Source of the DNA: Amphibacillus sp. MSJ-3
Lineage (GTDB): Bacteria > Bacillota > Bacilli > Bacillales > Amphibacillaceae
NCBI RefSeq assembly: GCF_018919165.1
Contig: NZ_JAHLQM010000007.1
Span: 23,165 to 87,164, forward strand
Direction of reading: 5' to 3'
Length of the DNA: 64,000 nt
Below the pieces are notes generated by a model. It made no database searches. It was not told the DNA's origin and saw only the letters and a list, made by a program, of their open reading frames with translations. The translations under genes and the position numbers were made by a program. Of the stretch, positions 55,758 through 63,925 are shown in pieces (the first letter of the stretch is position 1; each line of letters begins with the position of its first letter).

Positions 55758-56645
55758 CTATGCCCGTGGATGGTGTTTACTATAAATATCTCGTAACCTT
55801 TTTCTTGATACATGGGTATAGATTTGTGTTGTTGAAATATCTGCATGTCCAAGCATTTCTTGAACAGATCTTAAATCTGCGCCATTTTCTAATAAATGTG
55901 TCGCAAAAGAGTGTCTTAACATATGTGGAGTAATATTTTTTTCAATTCCATTTTCTTTTGCAATTGTTTTTAATATTTTCCAAAATCCTTGTCTACTTAA
56001 TGGGTTACCATGATGATTGACAAAGAGCTTATCTGTTTGCTTACCTTTTACTAAATAAGATCGTCCATTGTTTAAGTATAATTCTATCGATTCTTTGGCT
56101 AAGTCACCAAGTGGAACGATACGCTCTTTCCCACCCTTACCAAAACATCGAACAAATCCCATCATTAAATGTAAATCACTTATGTTCAAATTAATTAATT
56201 CTGATACACGTATACCCGTTGCATACAATGTCTCAATCATTGCTTTATTCCGGATCGATAGGGGATCATCCGCAGTAATATCTAACAGTTGTTCAACCTC
56301 TTGGGTAGAGAGCACTTTGGGTAATGTTCTTGTTTTAGTTGGGGATTCAATGTAAACAGTCGGATCAACTAAAGCCACCTTTTCCATTAACAAGAATTGA
56401 TGAAACTTACGAATTGATGACAAAGTTCGAGAAATCGATGTCGAAGCTGCACCATTATCATTTAAGTAGTATAAAAATCGTGTAATCGTAGCGTGTTCTA
56501 CATCCTCCCATTTATGAATAAACTCCACTTCCCTTAAATAATTAATATATTTCGTTATATCTCGTCGATAAGCTTCAAGTGTGTTGTCAGATAATCCTCG
56601 TTCAATATGAATATAATGAATGAAGTCTTCTAAATCTAAATTCAT
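55758..56645 (-). CDS. xerD: site-specific tyrosine recombinase XerD
   Basis: 295 residues. N-terminal SAM-like domain (about 5-85) and C-terminal catalytic domain with the tyrosine recombinase residues: R in ATGIRVSELINL, K in FGKGGKERIVP, HxxR in TPHMLRHSFATHL, H in LGHADISTTQIY with the nucleophile Tyr in TQIYTHVS. With a XerC-like partner it resolves chromosome dimers at dif. Co-directional with yqzK and fur, as in B. subtilis. Confidence 0.96.
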   Translation of the reverse strand: MNLDLEDFIHYIHIERGLSDNTLEAYRRDITKYINYLREVEFIHKWEDVEHATITRFLYYLNDNGAASTSISRTLSSIRKFHQFLLMEKVALVDPTVYIESPTKTRTLPKVLSTQEVEQLLDITADDPLSIRNKAMIETLYATGIRVSELINLNISDLHLMMGFVRCFGKGGKERIVPLGDLAKESIELYLNNGRSYLVKGKQTDKLFVNHHGNPLSRQGFWKILKTIAKENGIEKNITPHMLRHSFATHLLENGADLRSVQEMLGHADISTTQIYTHVSRKRLRDIYSKHHPRA

Positions 56646-56662
56646 ATTTTCCTCCTCTTTCC

Positions 56663-56845
56663 TTACTCTAAGAAAAAGTTAAATAAATTTACTTGTTCGG
56701 CAGCCTTCTCTGGTTCCAATTCCCTTAATCGCTGCTGATATTCATTTTGCATCAGCGACAGACCGTAGGAAACAATTAAAATGGTTGTCATAAAAATGAT
56801 CACCAATTTGATGATTTCAATGATAGCTAATTTAAGTTTAATCAT
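56663..56845 (-). CDS. yqzK: DUF4227/YqzK family small membrane protein
   Basis: 60 residues with a single membrane segment (about 10-30, KLVIIFMTTILIVSYGLSLM), then a charged tail with EYQQRLRELEPEKAAEQV. AAAGGAAG six bases before the ATG at 56845 sets this start; a 28-codon upstream extension has no SD. Position between fur and xerD matches YqzK. Function unknown. Confidence 0.78.
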   Translation of the reverse strand: MIKLKLAIIEIIKLVIIFMTTILIVSYGLSLMQNEYQQRLRELEPEKAAEQVNLFNFFLE

Positions 56846-56951
56846 TTTTAAACTTCCTTTCAATTTCATTAAAAGTATATTCACTATCATTTTTAACAAG
56901 ATAAGCAATTGGTAAACACAAAAAAACAATGATTTATTCTCGTATAACTAA

Positions 56952-56983
56952 AAAAAGGAGCCGTTCTTTATTCAGCCCCCTCT
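56952..56983 (-). terminator. fur terminator
   Basis: GGGGGC...GCTCCT stem (with G-T pairing) around an AT-rich loop, then TTTTTTT on the minus strand, about 30 bases after the fur stop. Confidence 0.75.
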
Positions 56984-57012
56984 CAAAATGCACTTTAATT
57001 TTTTCATTTAAT

Positions 57013-57456
57013 TTATGACTTCGCTTGACAGTCTCGACAGATCCCATGAAAAGTTAACCGGTGATCCTTAACTTCAAATCCCCAATCCTCTTCAACAATT
57101 TTCTCAACATCTCCTAATAAGTCTTCAACGATTTCCTCTACTGTTCCGCATTCCATACAAACTAGATGATGGTGGAAATGCGCAGCACCTTCTTTTCTCA
57201 AATCATATCGTGATACTCCATCACCAAAGTTAATTTTATCAACAATTTTAAGTTCTGATAGTAATTCTAAAGTTCGATAAACAGTTGCTAAACCGATTTC
57301 AGGAGCTCTTTCTTTAACTAATAAATAAACATCCTCAGCACTTAAATGATCTTCTTCTCGCTCCAAAAGAACACGAACGGTAGCCTCACGTTGCGGGGTC
57401 AATTTATAGCTCTTTGCATGCAATTGTTTTTTAATGCGTTCTATTCGATGTTCCAT
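57013..57456 (-). CDS. fur: ferric uptake regulator Fur
   Basis: About 147 residues. N-terminal winged helix (LTPQREATVRVLLEREEDHL, GLATVYRTLELLSEL), C-terminal dimerisation/metal domain with HFHHHLVCMECGTVEEI and a second Cys pair in CRDCQ that holds structural zinc. Iron-dependent repressor. AGGGAGG eight bases before the ATG at 57456; the upstream in-frame start is not used. Two Fur/PerR-like boxes precede it. Confidence 0.95.
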   Translation of the reverse strand: MEHRIERIKKQLHAKSYKLTPQREATVRVLLEREEDHLSAEDVYLLVKERAPEIGLATVYRTLELLSELKIVDKINFGDGVSRYDLRKEGAAHFHHHLVCMECGTVEEIVEDLLGDVEKIVEEDWGFEVKDHRLTFHGICRDCQAKS

Positions 57457-57510
57457 AACGGAAACCTCCCTTACATTCTCAATTATAATCAGGGAGTGAG
57501 AACCTGTCAA

Positions 57511-57525
57511 TTAAAATTATTATAA
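57511..57525 (-). promoter_or_regulatory. PerR/Fur-type box, proximal, upstream of fur
   Basis: TTATAATAATTTTAA on the minus strand matches the PerR consensus TTATAATNATTATAA at 14 of 15 positions. It is 55 bases before the fur ATG, a place overlapping a promoter. Confidence 0.6.
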
Positions 57526-57551
57526 TTTAAAAATTAAAACAGATATTCTTA

Positions 57552-57566
57552 TTATAATAATTATCA
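57552..57566 (+). promoter_or_regulatory. PerR/Fur-type box, distal, upstream of fur
   Basis: TTATAATAATTATCA matches the PerR consensus at 14 of 15 positions and the Fur consensus TGATAATNATTATCA also at 14 of 15. It overlaps the spoIIM stop codon. B. subtilis fur is known to be PerR-controlled. Confidence 0.55.
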
Positions 57567-58202
57567 TCTAATAAGTTGTGCAGTATATTGTAACAAATTT
57601 CCTGATATATATGCTTCAACAAGTGCTCCTAGAAAACAAATAGCAAATAAAATCATAAAAATAATAAAATATTGAACAAGGGGTTCTAAAGTAAATCTTA
57701 CCATCCTTCTCCCTGATAGCTTCTTTATTAATTGACTTGTAAATATCATCGCTAAAGTACCTGCTAATAAATAAACAGGGATAGTAATAATACTTTGCGG
57801 GAGAATCGCAGAACTAATAAACAGTAAACCTTTGAAACCATATTGATTGACGAAGAATCCTACTGAAAAACCGATAAAAGTTCCTTTAACAAAAACAATA
57901 ACCCAAATAACTGGTAAACCAATAATTGATAATCCAAGAACAAAAAAAATAACCAGATATTGAAGGTGTGATAATAATGCAGATTTAAACAGCTCATGAT
58001 TTGCCATTATAAACTGATTATCAATTCTAGCAAAATACTGATTCAAATAAAATAACAAATCTTGTTTTTGCGTGAAATGCATAGTTACAACAATTATTGC
58101 CCCAAAAATTAATCCCATTAGGAATAGAATTAAAATAAAAAAATAACTTAATTGATAAGTTTCAAAATGTTTTACGAATTCTTTTTGGTAGTTTATTCTC
58201 AT
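57564..58202 (-). CDS. spoIIM: stage II sporulation protein M
   Basis: 212 residues, five membrane segments, SpoIIM/DUF95 family. Part of the SpoIIDMP complex that drives engulfment by remodelling septal peptidoglycan. GGTGGAG seven bases before the ATG at 58202 (MRINYQKEFVKHFETYQLSY) sets the start. Typical segment VFVKGTFIGFSVGFFVNQYG. Located next to fur, as in B. subtilis. Confidence 0.93.
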   Translation of the reverse strand: MRINYQKEFVKHFETYQLSYFFILILFLMGLIFGAIIVVTMHFTQKQDLLFYLNQYFARIDNQFIMANHELFKSALLSHLQYLVIFFVLGLSIIGLPVIWVIVFVKGTFIGFSVGFFVNQYGFKGLLFISSAILPQSIITIPVYLLAGTLAMIFTSQLIKKLSGRRMVRFTLEPLVQYFIIFMILFAICFLGALVEAYISGNLLQYTAQLIR

Positions 58203-58410
58203 GATCCAGCTCCACCACACCTTCATTTAATAGGTTATTTTCTTTCTGTTTAATAACTATATTAAAAGTTATGATGTGATAGAGATGAATAGAACCTATT
58301 GATCAATTATCGTAGATTAACTATTCTATAGTCCCCAAATAATACCATAGAAAACCACCTGATGATAAGTAAGGATCGACTGTCAATAAAAAAACCGACA
58401 AATTCAGAAG

Positions 58411-58454
58411 CACCCAGTGAAGGAAGCCCCCTCCACTGAGTGAGGATTTACTTT
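58411..58454 (-). repeat. interspersed intergenic repeat, short inverted copy
   Basis: On the minus strand AGTAAATCCTCACTCAGTGG, then GGGGGCTTCCTTCACTGGGTG. This is the family 5' end in the opposite orientation to the other copies; it can fold CTCACT/AGTG-type pairs and may serve as terminator after the EndoQ gene. Confidence 0.5.
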
Positions 58455-58478
58455 ATCATTCCTTTTAGTCTGATTAAT

Positions 58479-59642
58479 TCATTCTATTATTGTCCCGTAT
58501 TTTCCGCCTCCGCCCTTGTTTATCCCTACCTCTCCAGAGCGAATCTTAATTAATTGATTCGCAATTCGTTCTCCAACTAAATCAGAAATATCTTCAATTG
58601 GTGTATCGTGTAATATGGACATTTCCGTACCAAAATGCTCAAGCAGTTTTTCATATGTTCTTTTACCTAAACCATTAATATAATCTAGTGGAACGTGATA
58701 ATGATAAGGTGGCCGGTTAGTTTTCTGTAATTGCTCCCCTTTTAGTTCTTCAATTCTTTCTGATACACCCTTTATTTTACCTTTTCGCTGACAATTTAAA
58801 CAGGTATCTAGACGGAAGGATCTTTCACCACAATATTTGCAAATCGATTGATAGTACTTCCCTAATTGTGGGTGCATCCCGTAATTAGCAAGAATACAAC
58901 GCCCATTCCGTCCTTGTAAAGCATCAACAAAATCAGCAAAATGACAGGCTTCCATCTGGATTGCCTGATATTCCCGTGCTATTTTAATTAATGAATGAGC
59001 ATCGGAATTTGTTAAAAAAGGGTAATCATGTAATTCGGAAATTTGATCTGCCATTAAAGTGTCTGAACTCAATCCAAGCTCAACAGCATCAATGAGTTCA
59101 GGCAAGAAGACTTCTGTCAGAGATTGATTTACACCCTTACCAAATAAACTCTTAAAAGGAGTGAAGATATGCGCGGGAATAAATAGACCCGAAAGTTCCT
59201 TTACTTTATGTTGAAGTTCATGTGCTGAAGTATATATCCTTTGAGAACTCAATTGAATATTCTTCATCCGGGTACTTAACCACTCAGTAAATTTAGCCAT
59301 CACTTCTAAATGTGGAAAATAGCAGAGCACATGGATTGGTCCTTGGCAATTTTGATCATAAATTTCTAGTTCAACTCCCAATATGAGCGTGACAGATTCA
59401 AATAGAATTCCACCTTGTTCTAATGCAGTTGCTTGCTTAGTTGCAAGCAGTTGTTTTATCTCATCTTGGACTGTCGGAACATGGCAATCAACAATACCTA
59501 TTAAATCCAGTCCTTTTCTTCGACTTGATTCTTGCAATATCTTTGTCAGTGTTAATTCCTTTGAACCGGTAATCTTAACCGGTTGATTAAGATGATCTCG
59601 ACCAATATGAATATGTAAATCAGCAAAAAATGGTTTTAACAT
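58479..59642 (-). CDS. endonuclease Q family protein (PHP phosphoesterase, zinc finger, HhH)
   Basis: About 387 residues. N-terminal PHP domain with metal ligands in FADLHIHIGRD, IGIVDCHVP, LGVELEIYD, FIPAHIFTPF and TNSDAHSL; a Zn finger CKYCGERSFRLDTCLNC (about 275-292); and a C-terminal helix-hairpin-helix (YINGLGKRTYEKLLEHFG). This order is that of EndoQ, which nicks DNA 5' to deaminated bases such as uracil and hypoxanthine, known from archaea and some bacilli. AGAAGGA before the ATG at 59642. It sits at the yqxK position after spoIIM. Activity is inferred from domain layout. Confidence 0.82.
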   Translation of the reverse strand: MLKPFFADLHIHIGRDHLNQPVKITGSKELTLTKILQESSRRKGLDLIGIVDCHVPTVQDEIKQLLATKQATALEQGGILFESVTLILGVELEIYDQNCQGPIHVLCYFPHLEVMAKFTEWLSTRMKNIQLSSQRIYTSAHELQHKVKELSGLFIPAHIFTPFKSLFGKGVNQSLTEVFLPELIDAVELGLSSDTLMADQISELHDYPFLTNSDAHSLIKIAREYQAIQMEACHFADFVDALQGRNGRCILANYGMHPQLGKYYQSICKYCGERSFRLDTCLNCQRKGKIKGVSERIEELKGEQLQKTNRPPYHYHVPLDYINGLGKRTYEKLLEHFGTEMSILHDTPIEDISDLVGERIANQLIKIRSGEVGINKGGGGKYGTIIE

Positions 59643-59801
59643 AACACTATCCTTCTCTTCCAACCTTAACAAGTCAAAAGCCATTCACCTAAACGTTCAA
59701 AGATAACTTAGAACGATAAGTAGAGATAATGACTCGTATCAGTCCGATTTATTCATTTTTTTAGGAGAAGATGAACAAACTTCAGCAAACAAAAACAGTG
59801 T

Positions 59802-60344
59802 TTATTTATTATTTAACTTTAAATATTGAATTGCGTAACTAGTCTTTATATCATGTATTCTTTGTGTTGCTTCAAAGTTGACCAATTCATCAAGACCGTA
59901 CTCAAAAACTTCGACAAACTCATCATCATCCGTTTCCCTTCCGTTTTTAGCCACCTTTAACTGCTCGGCTAGATAAAGATAAAGAATTTCATCAGCAAAT
60001 CCTGGTGAAGTATAAAACGATGTGATGAATGTCAGTTTATCTGTTGTATAACCTGTTTCTTCCTCTAATTCTCTAATTGCGGTGTCAGCTGGATCCTCAC
60101 CCGGATCTAGCTTACCAGCTGGGATTTCCAAAATACTTCTTTCTAATGGTTTTCGATATTGTTCAACCATCACTAACTTATGATCATCTGTAATAGCAAT
60201 CACGGCTACTGCTCCAGGATGTCTAATGATTTCCCTTGTTGAATATTCACCATTTGGTAGTTCAACCTGATCGACAAATAAATCAATCATTCTTCCTGAA
60301 AAAATTTGTTCACTTTGTATCGTCTTTTCTTCGAACTTTTTCAT
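59802..60344 (-). CDS. nudF: ADP-ribose pyrophosphatase (Nudix)
   Basis: 180 residues. Complete Nudix box GKLDPGEDPADTAIRELEEETGY (about 75-97; G, E, RE and EE residues all present), and SFYTSPGFADEILYLYLAE downstream, typical of ADP-ribose pyrophosphatases (YqkG/NudF). It cleaves ADP-ribose to AMP and ribose-5-phosphate. GGGGAG six bases before the ATG at 60344. Confidence 0.92.
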   Translation of the reverse strand: MKKFEEKTIQSEQIFSGRMIDLFVDQVELPNGEYSTREIIRHPGAVAVIAITDDHKLVMVEQYRKPLERSILEIPAGKLDPGEDPADTAIRELEEETGYTTDKLTFITSFYTSPGFADEILYLYLAEQLKVAKNGRETDDDEFVEVFEYGLDELVNFEATQRIHDIKTSYAIQYLKLNNK

Positions 60345-60725
60345 ATTTAAACTCCCCATATCGTATATTTAGGCTTTAAATTATGCCTAATCATTTGTAT
60401 CAAGCTTTTTTAAAACCTTGTCAATCTAACGCATTCCTCTCACTACTGACGGTTACTTTCCATGGACTAATGTTTCTGCGGGACGAGTAATCACAAATGT
60501 CTTCGATGGGATTCCCAGTCCCAGGCACTTGACCAGAACCAACTCTAAAAAAAGAACAAGCTCCCAATCATCACCTAGGACAAGAAAAGCTGCAATACAA
60601 CATGTTATAGGAAGATCATTGTCCTTTGTTTTCAAAGCTCACCATATCCCTTTTGCTTAACTCAACGATGATAAATTACCACCGGTCTTATTAAAATGAT
60701 CTCCAATTTTAATAACTTTAGTCAA
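60345..60725. other. intergenic region nudF to yqkB-like gene
   Basis: 380 bases without a gene I can support. A 60-codon minus-strand frame (60453-60635) has no SD and an unusual composition. The part 60455-60620 has clearly more G and C than the flanks (many CCCAG, GGGAC runs), possibly a decayed gene. Confidence 0.35.
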
Positions 60726-61055
60726 TTATGGCAGGTTTTTATTAAGTTGATTATTAGGAATGATTGGATTTAACAAGCCAGAAGGACTTGTCATTTTAAA
60801 TCCATTTCCGATATCCTCCAATTCAATCACTTGTTCAAAAAACATATAATCGAACTTGTTAATATAAACATCAAAATCCGTCTGGTCTACAGAATGATAG
60901 TCTGGATCAATTTGATCGGTAAATTCTATTGTTGGAGTACCTGTTACTGTGCAGGCAGTTCCTGATGAATCGAATTTTAATAACAAGTAAGGTTTATCTA
61001 CCGGTTGAAATGTTTTTAACTTAGCAACTGTTTTATGATCCATTAATAATTTCAT
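60726..61055 (-). CDS. YqkB-like protein, iron-sulfur biogenesis (HesB-like) family
   Basis: 109 residues. The pattern YLLLKFDSSGTACTVTGTPT and the end segment MTSPSGLLNPII resemble YqkB-type HesB-like proteins (LKYDTDGCGC... and LKSPQQILNP as I recall). The family's CGC pair is changed: only one Cys (ACTV) is left, so metal binding in the usual way is doubtful. Directly after the yqjQ-like gene on the same strand. Function unknown. Confidence 0.6.
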   Translation of the reverse strand: MKLLMDHKTVAKLKTFQPVDKPYLLLKFDSSGTACTVTGTPTIEFTDQIDPDYHSVDQTDFDVYINKFDYMFFEQVIELEDIGNGFKMTSPSGLLNPIIPNNQLNKNLP

Positions 61056-61087
61056 TGTTCATCTCCCCTTGATCTTATATTTTATCC

Positions 61088-61879
61088 CTATTTTTTACTA
61101 AACTGTTTTCTTAATAATTGTTCAACTATAGTTGGAAATAGATAATGGATTTTGGACCCTAAAGACATCCACCAGGGTAAATTAATTTCTCTTTTTCGTT
61201 TAAATAAATATTTAATTATTTTATTTGCGACATAATCTGGATCTAGCATATAAGCTGATACAGCCTTTTGATATTGTCCTGTCGGGTCAGCTCGATTAAA
61301 AAAACTAGTTTTAACAGGACCCAAATTAACGGATGTAACAAATATATTATTTGTTTCAATCTCTAATCTTACTGCATTAGTATAAGCAATAACACCACTT
61401 TTAGTTGCACTATAAACTGCCGATTTTGGGGTTGCCATTTTCCCAGCAAATGATGCAATATTTATAAGATGTCCAAATTGTTGTTTTTTAAAGATTGGAA
61501 TGAGTAGTTGGGTGGTTTCAATAACTGATAAGAGATTGAGTTGAACCATTTGATCAATATCTTCATGATTAATTAAATCTGCCGATTCAAAAACACCGAT
61601 TCCTGCATTGTTAATTAAGCCGTCTATTTTCTGATTGTGCTCGATGATCTTGTTAAATACGGAATGACATTCTGTTCTATTCATTAAATCTGCTACATAT
61701 ATTTGAACCTGACCGTTCGATATTTGTTTCAAATCAGTTTGCAATTGCTTTAATTTCTCTTCAGATCGACTAACTAAAATAAGATTCGTATTTAACTTTG
61801 CCAATCCTCGAGCAAGTGACAGACCAATTCCACTTGTTGCGCCCGTAATAATTATTGACTTTTCACTTAAGTTTCCCAC
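61088..61879 (-). CDS. short-chain dehydrogenase/reductase, YqjQ-like
   Basis: About 263 residues, classical SDR. Cofactor motif TGATSGIGLSLARGL (TGxxxGxG), NNAGIGVFE, catalytic Ser in LINIASFAGK, and YSATKSG (YxxxK). Substrate unknown. GGGGAG lies directly before a TTG, so the GTG nine bases further (61879) is the more likely start. The nearness to rnz suits B. subtilis YqjQ. Confidence 0.85.
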   Translation of the reverse strand: MGNLSEKSIIITGATSGIGLSLARGLAKLNTNLILVSRSEEKLKQLQTDLKQISNGQVQIYVADLMNRTECHSVFNKIIEHNQKIDGLINNAGIGVFESADLINHEDIDQMVQLNLLSVIETTQLLIPIFKKQQFGHLINIASFAGKMATPKSAVYSATKSGVIAYTNAVRLEIETNNIFVTSVNLGPVKTSFFNRADPTGQYQKAVSAYMLDPDYVANKIIKYLFKRKREINLPWWMSLGSKIHYLFPTIVEQLLRKQFSKK

Positions 61880-61958
61880 AAATTTCAACTCCCCACTACA
61901 TCTTTCCTCTTTATTATGCTACGATCTTATTGAGACTGCAAATCTTATCAATAAATAG

Positions 61959-62702
61959 GTGGTGTTGGTTATTAAAAAACTTGTGATTGCCCATCGTGGT
62001 GCTAGTTTTTACCGACCAGAAAACACTTTAGCCGCTTTTGAATTAGCTTATCAACAAGGTGCAGATGGTATTGAAACAGATATTCAGCTTAGTAAAGATA
62101 GTATTCCAATGATCATTCATGATGCAAATATTAACCGAGTGACACATGCGACTGGCAATGTCAATCAATGGTCTAGTGAAAAATTAAAAACATTTGACAT
62201 TGGTTCTTGGTTTGATTTAAAATATCAATCCGAACGAATGATGACTTTAACAGACTTGTTACAATGGGCAAAAGGAAAAAACCTCTTACTCAATCTTGAA
62301 TTAAAAACAAAGAAAAATCTCAATCCAAATATTGAACAGATCGTTTATCAAGAAGTCATACAACATGGCCTATTAGACCAAGTTATTTTTTCTAGTTTTA
62401 ATAGTGCTACATTAAAAAAACTTAAACAATTAAATTCAGAAACAAGAGTGGCCTTGTTGACAAAAAGACATAGCTTATCCTTACAACAAATGTGTGAGGA
62501 GTTTCACTTTGATGGGATTCATTTAAAATACAACTACGTTAACCGAACGGTTACAGAAAAATACCATCGAATAGGAAAATACTTGGGTGTTTATACAGTA
62601 AATATCTCAAGTCAAATGAGAAAGTGTTTTCAAGCGAATTGTGATATGATCATAACAGATCGACCAGATCTTGCGATAGAGAAAAGACACTTATTCTTTT
62701 AG
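61959..62702 (+). CDS. glycerophosphodiester phosphodiesterase
   Basis: About 247 residues, GDPD TIM barrel without a signal peptide, so cytosolic. Catalytic and metal residues: IAHRGASFYRPENTLAAFE (His, Arg, Glu), DGIETDIQLSKDSIPMIIHD (Glu, Asp, His), LNLELKTK. It cleaves glycerophosphodiesters to glycerol-3-phosphate and alcohol. The start is uncertain: TAGGTGG is only two bases before a TTG at 61965 and overlaps a GTG at 61959. Confidence 0.9.
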   Translation: MVLVIKKLVIAHRGASFYRPENTLAAFELAYQQGADGIETDIQLSKDSIPMIIHDANINRVTHATGNVNQWSSEKLKTFDIGSWFDLKYQSERMMTLTDLLQWAKGKNLLLNLELKTKKNLNPNIEQIVYQEVIQHGLLDQVIFSSFNSATLKKLKQLNSETRVALLTKRHSLSLQQMCEEFHFDGIHLKYNYVNRTVTEKYHRIGKYLGVYTVNISSQMRKCFQANCDMIITDRPDLAIEKRHLFF

Positions 62703-62797
62703 CAGCATGTTTAATATAAATTGAAAATCATTTTTATCATTACTTTAAATCTTACGTTGAATAATACTTATATTGAATAGAAAAGGTTGGCTTTATT

Positions 62798-63730
62798 ATG
62801 AATATAACATTCTTAGGTACAGGTGCGGGTCTTCCTTCAAAGTCTCGAAATGTAAGTGCTATCGCCCTACATTTTATGGAGAATCAGGGGTCAGTATGGC
62901 TCTTTGATTGCGGTGAGGCTACCCAACATCAAATTTTACACACGTCGATCCGTCCGAGGAAAATCGAAAAAATATTTATTACCCATCTTCATGGTGACCA
63001 TATTTATGGTTTACCAGGACTATTAAGTAGTCGCTCCTTTCAAGAAGGCACAACCCCTTTGACTGTTTATGGTCCTAAAGGGATTAAACAATTTATCGAA
63101 ACGAGTTTATCAGTCAGTGGCACACAATTATTATATCCACTACATATAGTTGAGATATTTGATGGTTACCAACTTAATGAAACTAATTTTATTGTTGATG
63201 TCATCAAATTAGAACATGGTATTGATTCATTTGGTTTTCGAATCACTGAAAAAGATCAAATTGGTGAATTACAAGTTGATAAGTTAAAAAAGCTTGGTAT
63301 CGAACCTGGACCAATCTATCAACAAATTAAAGCAAATGATGTAACTCATTTACCAAGTGGCCAACAAATTTATCGTAAAGACGTTGTTGGACCAATGAAA
63401 AAAGGACGAAAGCTTATAATCTTTGGTGATACAAGAAACCCACTACAATTCAAAGATTTTATCGATCAAAGTGATTTATTAATCCATGAAGCAACTTTCA
63501 ATGGAAATAGTCAGGAAATTGCTTATCAATATTTCCATAGCTCTAATGTAGAAGTCGCCCAACTGGCTAAACAAGCAGGAGTGAAAAAACTTGTTTTAAC
63601 ACATATTTCCGCCCGATATCAAGATGAGGAATTATCTAATTTTTTAAGTGAGGCTTGTGTCATTTTTCCCTCAACCATTTTAGCAGAAGATTTCTTAACG
63701 ATAAAAGTACCCAGAACATTTGATAATTAA
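62798..63730 (+). CDS. rnz: ribonuclease Z
   Basis: 310 residues, metallo-beta-lactamase fold. Zinc motif FITHLHGDHIYGLPGLL (HxHxDH), the LGTGAGLPSKSRN N terminus, the flexible-arm region with a GPIYQQIKAND-type segment, LIIFGDTRNP, and LTHISARY with final His. It makes the 3' end of tRNAs lacking encoded CCA. AAAGGTTGG lies before ATG. Confidence 0.96.
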   Translation: MNITFLGTGAGLPSKSRNVSAIALHFMENQGSVWLFDCGEATQHQILHTSIRPRKIEKIFITHLHGDHIYGLPGLLSSRSFQEGTTPLTVYGPKGIKQFIETSLSVSGTQLLYPLHIVEIFDGYQLNETNFIVDVIKLEHGIDSFGFRITEKDQIGELQVDKLKKLGIEPGPIYQQIKANDVTHLPSGQQIYRKDVVGPMKKGRKLIIFGDTRNPLQFKDFIDQSDLLIHEATFNGNSQEIAYQYFHSSNVEVAQLAKQAGVKKLVLTHISARYQDEELSNFLSEACVIFPSTILAEDFLTIKVPRTFDN

Positions 63731-63748
63731 ATGCTCTGGGTATTTTTC
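63709..63748 (+). terminator. rnz terminator
   Basis: Stem ACCCAGA-CATTT (63709-63721)/AAATG-TCTGGGT (63729-63741) overlapping the rnz stop, then ATTTTTC. Confidence 0.85.
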
Positions 63749-63840
63749 ATCCTGACTTCGCTAACTATAAAACTAAATTAAATGATGACCTGGGATCAAT
63801 ATTCAATAAAATACAAAATCGTAAAATTAGAGCCTAACAA

Positions 63841-63925
63841 GGTGAACTACCCACCACTTATTGACCTTGCGGTCTAATTGGAGTGGGGGCTTCTCGACTT
63901 ATCGCTGCTTTTACTAGCCAACGAA
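63841..63925 (+). repeat. interspersed intergenic repeat, last copy
   Basis: GGTGAACTACCCACCACTTA, then TTGACCTTGCGGTCTAATTGG and AGTGGGGGCTTCTCG. The middle closely matches 47945-47990 (ATCGACCTTGCTGTTTGATTG); CCACT pairs with AGTGG. Nothing else is visible from 63749 to the window end. Confidence 0.55.

Noticed and set aside
55758..56645. xerD considered as a phage or island integrase
   Set aside because: Length, position next to fur/yqzK and the chromosomal neighbourhood are those of housekeeping XerD; no attachment repeats or phage genes are near.
60453..60635. 60-codon minus-strand frame after nudF
   Set aside because: No ribosome binding site, no known motif and an odd Leu/Val-rich composition; reported only as part of an intergenic region.
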